Part shown: positions 56,669 through 64,000 of the stretch, piece after piece | Numbering within the stretch: the stretch's first letter is position 1 | Layout of the letters: each line of letters begins with the position of its first letter | NCBI GenBank assembly: GCA_029204225.1 | Contig: CM055112.1 | Location: 24,134,189 to 24,198,188 of the forward strand | DNA length: 64,000 nucleotides | Source: Diphasiastrum complanatum | Taxonomy: Eukaryota > Streptophyta > Lycopodiopsida > Lycopodiales > Lycopodiaceae | Direction of reading: 5' to 3' | Position numbers and translations under genes: made by a program | Notes under the pieces: model-generated | The model's database searches: none | What the model was told of the DNA's origin: nothing | Seen by the model: only the letters and a program-made list of their open reading frames with translations

Positions 56669-57506
56669 CTAATGTGCAATGTTGCTTTGTTTGCTCTCTT
56701 GTGCCTTCTTCTTCTTGAGACATTCTGATGCAAAATGTCCTTTCTTTCTACAAAAAGTATTTGAACTTGGACTTGTCCTTGATCTTGCCCTTTGAGCTTG
56801 AAGCATCATTCTCTTCCTTGGTCTCCTTGAAGTGCTTCTTCTTGCCATTGGTCTTCTTCTTGCCTTTGAATGAGAAATTGGCTTTCTCATCACCATCCTG
56901 CAAAGACATTGAGTTCATTCTTGCATTGGTGTGCATCATCCTACACTCTTCAGCCACTAATACACTATGAAGCTTTTCTATAGTGGGCAAAGTGTCTTGG
57001 ATTGCAAAGCCTTAGACCAAATTTGTAAAGCTACTTCCTAGACCATTGAGAATAATTTGTACAAGCTCTCCATCTTGAATCTTCTCTCCAATGGAAGCCA
57101 ACTCCCTATTTAGAGATTTGATTCTTAGCACATAATCCTGTGCACCCTCCTCACTTCCTCTCATGCTTTGCAAAATCTGATTTCTAAGCATAAGAACTCT
57201 TGACGTGTTACTAGATTCATAAATGGACTTTAAAGACTCCCAAGCGTCTTTAGCACTAGTACAAGCTGATACTTCTCTCAACAGATCATTGCTTACATTC
57301 ATCTTCACACAAGGAAGTGCAAGCCTAGATCTTCTCTTGTATTTGGCTAACTGTTGTGCACCTAGAGGTTCATCTTCATCATCAATTAGAAACTCATAAA
57401 GGTCTTGGAGCACCATGAGTGACTCCATCCTAACCTTCCAAATAGCATAATTAGTAGAATTTAACCTCTCACTAGTTTTTATAAGGTATGCTCCAACAGA
57501 TCCCAT
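56669..57506 (-). pseudogene. Copia 2 Gag
   Basis: M-G-S-V-G-A-Y at 57506, then L-N-S-T-N-Y-A-I-W, W-E-S-L-K-S-I-Y and M-R-G-S-E-E-G, the copia Gag pattern. A TAA at 57012-57014 interrupts the frame before L-P-T-I-E-K-L. After a frameshift near 56750 the zinc knuckle follows (F-C-R-K-K-G-H-F-A-S-E-C), with its first Cys replaced by Phe/Thr context in this frame. Confidence 0.82.
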
Positions 57507-58044
57507 CTTACTAGTGAAATTCTACACACTGGCAAAATATAGATTTGATTGAACTTGAAACTCACAAAGGTTTCTAACTTGCAGTGTTTCACTCAAATTT
57601 GATTTCTATTGCAACAAATGGACTTGTAATCACAGTTATATCACAAAGCTAGAATGAAGATAAGATGATGTGAAAACTACTTTCAAGCAAATCTTGCCGA
57701 TCTTGGCTATTTTTGGACAAAAAAATGACTTAAACTCTTCCTTCCTTCTTGGTGTACTTTCAAGACCTGTTTTTAACCTTAATAGGACTTGATCTCAGCC
57801 TAGATTAATTAGTTCCATGAAACAAATTCAAAATTAACAATGGCAAATGATCTTGGTAGATTATCCTCGGATCTCCACCAAAAAAAATACCAAAACCTCT
57901 CAAATTGAATGTTTAGTAACCAAATGAAAATGGTGCAATAAATGCAGGTTCAGAAGTTCCACACGTGGGAACAGTATGGAATTTGATCTCAAAAACTGCT
58001 AAAAATGGATTTGAATAAATCTATGATCAAAGCTCTTGTACTTG

Positions 58045-58056
58045 GCTTTGATACCA
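58045..58056 (-). other. Primer-binding site of copia 2
   Basis: The minus strand reads TGGTATCAAAGC two bases after the LTR end, complementary to initiator methionine tRNA with one variant base. Confidence 0.85.
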
Positions 58057-58058
58057 TG

Positions 58059-58252
58059 TGAAAGTACAGTACTTTGGGGACCAAAAATGGATCTTAAATG
58101 ATCCACAAGAGTTATTATGTGCTTGCTTACCAATCTATCAGAAAACTAGTTACCAAAAACTTGATCTAGATTGGCAGGTTAACAAACAACAAGCATTGAT
58201 AATGAAAATATAGATCATATACACAAATCCGAGTTGGCACGTGTGTACTACA
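58059..58252 (-). repeat. 5' LTR of copia 2
   Basis: 194 bases, unusually short for a copia LTR, bounded by TGAAAG and CTACA in plus orientation (TG...CA on the element strand). Confidence 0.88.
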
Positions 58253-58257
58253 AGCTG

Positions 58258-60405
58258 TAGTACGGCCTGCAAGCTGAGTTTGAAGTGTTCAAAGTGTTGG
58301 CTTCATTTGGATTATCAAAAACCGATGTACATGAGAGTAGAAACTCGAGTTACCAATGTCTCCCAAAAATATTCTACCTGGCTAGATTTGTCAACATAGG
58401 CATTTTTTCACACAAGCAGACTCCTCACCAATTTTGAGAAGGCACAAGCAAGAGTTCATTGATCTGATCATCAAACTCGTTGGGGTGTGTGATAAAGAGA
58501 ATGAGGCCCTCTTGACCCAATCACAATTAGACCAAATGGCAATATCTCAAGGCAGTTGCTTCACCCCCAAGCCAACCACCCATCCAAGCACAAGTGACTC
58601 GAGGCCAGCAAGAGACAATTAAAATGGCCATGACCTTAGATGACACCTCTACCATTAAACGACATGATCAAGAAGGAAGACCATCCAAGGCAGAAATGGA
58701 CCAGTCGGCCACCCAACTATCAACCCAAGACACTCCCAAGGCACAATAAACATAAACATGTTGTTTACATGTCAATTTCTATTGCAACAATTGGTTTGTC
58801 CCCACCAAAGATGGTCTGATAGGATAGGTCATTGGCTCTATGCAAAACCATGTATAAATCACAACTTGTGCGCGATAAAAGACATTCGAAGCCTACTCAT
58901 TCTGGTTTGGCTAGGCCTAAATGTGGATATACATTGTAGATATTGTACGTAGTGTTAGTGCCTCTATCATAGTATCACAACATAAATTAATTCTTTGTAC
59001 TAAATAGGTTATATGCACTTTTTGGTAGTGCCAAGCTCGATTTTGCAAAATAATTTATATATGTATTGAAATGATTTTAACATATGACCAAATAAAGTAA
59101 AATCTCACTCATAATTTCCACATCTCCAACTAAAATAGAAATGTTGCATTAGTTAGCTAAATACAAATTTATACTTTCTTTTAAACAGACTTATCAAATA
59201 CATATTTTGAAGACAAGTAATCCAATCTCATAAATATGTACTGTTTACACTTTTGTAGAAGCTTTCCCCATCATTTTATAATCTCAATTCCAATGAAAAT
59301 GCACCTCTACTTAAAATGTGTCCGCTTCAGAAGCTGGGCTGGGCTTATTTGCTTTGAGTAGCATTGAGGTCCCTCTCAATAGTCTTGTGACGTTGATGCC
59401 ATATATAGGACCTCAATACAATTAGGATGATCGACATGCTTTGTGTTGTAAACTATGAAGGATGCAAGTGTATGGTTTGAATGCTCAATTCTTTAGAGGA
59501 GTGGTGCATGCAATGATACAAAATCATGAAGGTAGATCATACGTATATTAATGGATTTGTAGATGTGTAGGAAGATATTGCCACATATATAAACAGTCCC
59601 ATTGGTCACCCTTCATTGACAAATTGTGGTTTTGAGGAATGTACCAATGGAAAATGAGAATGTTTTACTAGGAATATAATGACACTCGTGTTGCGGTTTG
59701 TGCCACTGAATCTATCAAATGTGGAGATTGTCCATCAAGTATAGTTTCATTTGTTAGTATGTTGACAATTTTTGTTCTAGCATCATGGATATTATTACCA
59801 TTGCAAAAGGATAATTCTAGCTCTACAAATTATCATCATGCATATGATTATCATTGGATGACACACTTTATTGTTTAAATCTAAAAAATTATACATCCTC
59901 ATGTAGTGTTAGAGACAATGGTCCCCACAATAAAGCAATGTAGACGAAGAATGTCGTACAATGGTCATCATATTGAAAGATCATCTCATTATTAACATCA
60001 AAGGGTTGAGAGAGATGATGGACATTGATGAGTAAATTAACCAAGAGATAAATATGTCTCAATCTATCTCACCTTTGTTGACAAAAAAGGGTTTTCAATG
60101 CATGAGAAACGTTAAGCAATTGGAGACATTCTTGATCTTGTATATGAGATGATAATACTGTGGAGAGACACAATGCACAAACTGACTAGTTTTTTTTTTT
60201 TGTCTCAAGAAGGACAAAAAAAGAAAAGAAAAAAAAGAATCAGACACTTTGTTGTATACTAGAGCAAAGTCTCGTTTGTCGACTTGCCTCGTTTGTCGAC
60301 TTGTCTTCTTTTGCTAAATCTCCTAGCCAAATATAGATGGATTGACCAAAGTGTCACAACACTATTTGAGTAATAGTTTTCTCTACTTGTAATATTTACT
60401 TTGAA
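58258..60405. other. No recognisable gene
   Basis: 58258-58740 continues the copia 2 target and has a 62-codon plus frame (58434-58622) that I do not recognise. The rest is AT-rich, with an A/G-rich patch near 60190-60240 and a 19-base near-repeat GTTTGTCGACTTG at 60274-60303. Confidence 0.3.
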
Positions 60406-62600
60406 TAATCTTCACAATTTGGACTTTTTGTTGCTATACATAGGCCCTTCTGTAATAAAATTCTCCCATAAGGCCTCGTAGCATTTGTGAATAGTGTATT
60501 CCGATTCTATTGATAACAGTGCTACTGAGGTTAGGCTTTTGATTGTTCCAAGAAATTGGGCCTTCGTTGAATGGAAATACAAAGCCAAAAGTCGGTCTTC
60601 TAATGCCAACATCTCTTGCTCAATCAATGTCTGAGTATCCTTCAAGAACATTGGCAGATTGGTTGTCTCCATAATATATGCAAAGGTCTTTAGTAGCTTG
60701 TTGATATTTCAAGAATCAAAAGAGCTTCCCAAAGTGTCATTCTTGGGTTAGATAGAAATTGGTTCAATGTGCTAATAGAATATGCCAGATCAAGACAAGT
60801 GCAAAGCATATCACACATTAGTGAGCCAATAATGGAATAAGACATATATTGCTTCATAGCTTCCTTTTCTACCTCAAATTGTGGACAATGCTCTTTTGAA
60901 AATGTCGATCTTGGATCTAATAGGACGTAGCTTGGTTTACAATTTGACATGCTATACATTCTTTGAATATCTTTATTGACTGATGTAAATTAGCCTGTTG
61001 GGTCAATCCTCGTGAATCTGATCACCGAGATACTAGTGGGCTGAACCCAAATCTGTCATCTTATATTCATGTGATAGCATATCCTTTACCTCCTCCAAAT
61101 ATTTCAGATTAGTATTGAACAATAGTGTATCATATACACATAAGGTATCGATAATGAAGAAAGTAGAAACAGATTTGAAATAAACATTCGAATCTGCCGA
61201 GCTAGGAATAAAATCATTTGAATGAAGAAATGGTTGATCTTATGGAAATAGACTTTTGGGGACTACTTTAGTCCTTAGAGAGCCTTGTGCAATTTTACAT
61301 AAAAGACGTTCACAACCTTCTATCTCGTATTTTTCAAGTTGTGACATATAGACGTTTTCTTCTATGGTTCCATTTATAATTGCTATCTAAATGTCCATTT
61401 GATGGACTTCAAGATCAGTTGTAGTTACAATTGAAAATAGGAGTCGAGTGGAAGTATTCTTGACTATTGGGCTGAAAGTTTTTGAATAGTTAAATCTAGA
61501 CTCTGTAAGGAGCCCTTTGCAACAGGTCAGGTTTTGAATCTATTGACGTCTCCATCAACATCATACTTTATTCTGAAAATTTTATTTGCATGGAATTATG
61601 TTTGATCCTCAAGAAGCTCCATGATTGTCCATGTATTGTTCATCATGAGAGAGTCATAATTTTTTGTTCATGGTAGTCTTCCATTGATCAGCAGCATGTG
61701 ACATAGCTTCTAGTATGGTATTAAGTTTCTGCACAAAATAGCAAGAAGCATCATTCATAAATCTTGATAATGGATGCTTAGGTCAAGTTGATTCTTTTGT
61801 GATGAAGTCAACCCGCTGCGACTACTTACCTAGTTGTGGTTGAAATGACTCTTCGTTTGAGACATGACCAATTGTAGAAACATTGATCCTAGAGTTGAAG
61901 TGGTAGCCAAAGAAATGATGGCTAAATTCTTTCCCTTCAGATCATAGAATTGATCTCAACAAAGATTACATCTCTTTTTGAATACAATTTTGTTGTGACT
62001 AGATTGTAGACAAAAGTCGACTTGATGCTAGTTTCATCTAGCTATTTTTTTAATTTAGCAAGGACCTATGAATAGGCAACATATTCAAAGACTCTACAAT
62101 TTTTAGAGAGGATTTTGATCCTATCCAAATCTCATGAGGAATCTTGTTGCCAAGGGCTTTAGTAATGCATCACCTTTGAATATAGGTTGAAGTGGCTATT
62201 GCTCTTTGCCCAAAACTATTTAGGAAGGAAGACATGGGCCAACATACTCTTTGCACTCTCTACGAGAGTTCGATTCTTCTTTTCTGCTACTCTAATTGAT
62301 TGGGGTGAGTAGCTTGTTGTAAACTATTGTAGTATTCTATGTGCTTTGCAAAAATACTTGAATTCATTGGAAATGAATTCTCTCCCTCCAATGGTACGTA
62401 GAGCTTTGATATTATTTGAAGTCTGTGTATCTACAAATTCCTTGAACTGCTTGAAAAATTTGAATGCCATTGATTTGTTCTTCAGAAAATAAGTCATAGT
62501 TCTTCTACAAAATCAACAATAAAGGTTAGCAAATATTTAGCTCCTCCTGTGGAAGACGTATGTATAGATCCAACTGTCACTATGAACAATCTTTTGAAGA
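60406..62600 (-). pseudogene. Copia 3 pol, heavily decayed
   Basis: From 62570 downward: integrase core with P-M-N-S-S-I-F-A-K-H near 62360, then A-T-S-T-Y-I-Q and K-A-L-G-N-K-I-P-H-E-I-W near 62130. The reverse transcriptase follows with many stops. Better preserved blocks are M-Y-S-M-S-N-C-K-P near 60955, G-S-L-M-C-D-M-L-C-T near 60830, and RNase H with S-V-A-L-L-S-I-E-S-E-Y near 60510. Stops are too numerous to list. No LTRs found. Confidence 0.78.
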
Positions 62601-63130
62601 GTGAGAATGGTTTATTGTTAATGGAGTTCTAGAATAATTGTATATAATGCAACTCTCACAGACTTGAAAAATTGATTTACTAATATAATACAGATCTTGA
62701 AATATTTTTTCAGATTCTACATTTGTCGGATACTTCTATGTTTTAAATGGCCTAAATTGAAATGCCAAAGCATATCCGGATTTATAGAAATTGGGTTGAA
62801 TTTTTTATTTTGACTCTAGGATCAAATAGCTCAGAGTCGATTCGATTGATTGATCCAAGCTAGGAATTGACATGGTTTTTCAATTTTCAAGGTCAAAATA
62901 GATTTCAACCCATCTTGTAGAAACTACAGATTGTGTAATACCTTGAGTATTCCTATAGATTTGACAAGTCCTTGTTACAAGAATTAATTGCAATAGAATT
63001 TTAACACAAGCTTTAGTAGCTGCTTGATTACTTAGACTCTTGGTAGTGCGTCTATTATGAATGTAGGCTATTGTTGCAACAACTTCTGCCCAAAATATAT
63101 TGGAAAAAGATGCAGGTGCCATTCATTCAA
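62601..63130 (-). pseudogene. Copia integrase fragment of a further copy
   Basis: F-W-A-E-V-V-A-T-I-A-Y-I-H-N-R-R-T-T-K-S-L near 63090 is the integrase end motif. The same motif already occurs at about 62160 in copia 3, so this is a piece of another element or a duplication. From 62880 V-S-T-R-W-V-E-I-Y-F follows, which I cannot place. Confidence 0.6.
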
Positions 63131-64000
63131 TAATGAAACTGTAGTGTTGTTGGAGTTTAATTTTACTCCTACTCACTTGAATTCATCTTTTGAGTATTCT
63201 TGTAAATATCCACTCTCTACAACAGTCTACAGCTTTACAAGCACAATAGAGAAGTCTGCAGAAATGCACGGTTATTCGAAGCAGATCAAAATTCAACTCG
63301 ACAACAAATAATCGAGTTCGAGTATCAACCATCGACATCGAACTATCAACTTTATCGAGCTTGTTGACACCATTGACACTTTCGACCACTGTCAAACTAT
63401 CGAATGTTGAATGACAACTTGAAATCAAGCTCCTCCTCCGTTGAATCTATCTCAAACTATGTCATTGTTCGAACATGCTGTTACACAGTAACTGCCCATG
63501 TTACATACTGTACGGCTTACACTAGATTGTTTAGCCTTATCTTGTAAACATGACATCGTGCCTAAACACATTAGTTAGCCATGAACTTTGAAAACTTGTA
63601 TATATCCAATAAATCTAAACAAGTGAGATGATCATCAAAGTAGATGCTTTATCTAGAGTTCGAAACAAGAACTCAATTGTATCAAATTATTCGATTCCTC
63701 AGAATCAAAGATCTCAAGAGAGAGTGAAAGCAATTCGAGAAGTAGAGATATTGTCTTAATCTATAGTCAGTATAGTAGGATTACGATGCATAGTGCTTCA
63801 GTACTGTGAACCATTCTCAGACACAAAATTATTCGTGATATGATCGTTGTTATCACAATGACTATTATATATAATCTCTATTTTCTTACGTGCATTAGTA
63901 CCATCAATACTTTCTGATTATTTCTCTTTCTGTTATTGATACTTGATCAGTCGACCACTTAGAATATCTTATTCGAAAAGTGCATGACTATCACAGACGC
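63131..64000. other. No recognisable gene
   Basis: AT-rich sequence with a repeated ATCGA motif at 63330-63420. It could be the LTR or leader of the copia remains to its left, but no repeat partner or primer site is seen. Confidence 0.3.

Larger units (their letters stand above)
54875..58252 (-). mobile_element. Copia element 2, short LTRs, internally deleted
   Basis: A complete insertion of 3,378 bp with LTRs of 191 bp (54875-55065) and 194 bp (58059-58252), a primer site, and target duplication AGCTA/AGCTG (54870-54874 and 58253-58257, one mismatch). The interior codes for Gag, half an integrase and most of the reverse transcriptase on the minus strand. Protease, integrase N-terminus and RNase H are deleted. 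Confidence 0.9.

Overview
This is a repeat-dominated stretch of nuclear DNA from a land plant with a large genome. The evidence is plant-type Ty1/copia and Ty3/gypsy LTR retrotransposons with initiator-Met-tRNA primer sites, intron-bearing hAT transposases with BED and DUF659 domains, LINEs and Helitron-like ends. A fern, another non-seed plant or a gymnosperm would fit, but the species cannot be fixed from the sequence. I found no intact host gene, tRNA, rRNA or CRISPR array. Every recognisable coding region belongs to a mobile element, and all but one (a near-intact hAT transposase) are clearly broken.

Layout. 1-2.35 kb: part of an LTR retrotransposon on the minus strand (Gag and primer site). 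2.35-13.7 kb: a head-to-tail chain of minus-strand LINEs (A, B, C, E, F); each unit starts and ends in a (GA)n/(CT)n microsatellite. 13.7-19.9 kb: mostly unidentified DNA with three decayed LINE pieces. 20.1-32.1 kb: a pair of ~98% identical direct repeats of 0.83-0.86 kb, probably LTRs, with a primer site and a non-coding interior (a LARD-like element), split by a complete 5.17-kb hAT transposon with 8-bp target duplication, terminal inverted repeats and palindromic subterminal repeats. 35.3-36.6 kb: a second type of hAT gene, cut by a gypsy LTR. 36.6-39.9 kb: the 5' part of that gypsy element (LTR, primer site, Gag, start of protease). 39.9-43.4 kb: a broken copia element on the minus strand. 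44.1-47.1 kb: an internal fragment of a second copy of the large hAT. 47.1-49.6 kb: unidentified DNA with a ~128-bp tandem repeat. 49.6-50.3 kb: a LINE 3' end with its (CT)n tail. 51.6-52.8 kb: two adjacent Helitron-like elements. 53.2-54.4 kb: gypsy fragments. 54.9-58.3 kb: a short-LTR copia element with deletions and an Asp-to-Asn change in the reverse transcriptase box. 60.4-63.1 kb: heavily decayed copia pol.

The strongest lead for something undescribed is the LINE family. It has (1) microsatellite on both sides of all five chained copies; (2) a 3'-terminal hairpin with two compensated base-pair changes between copies; (3) ORF1 and ORF2 in one frame, separated by a TAG that is followed by a GC-rich stem-loop, with no AUG for ORF2. 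Together these suggest a microsatellite-targeted LINE that may reach its reverse transcriptase by stop-codon readthrough. The copies here are dead, so this must be tested on family consensus sequences.
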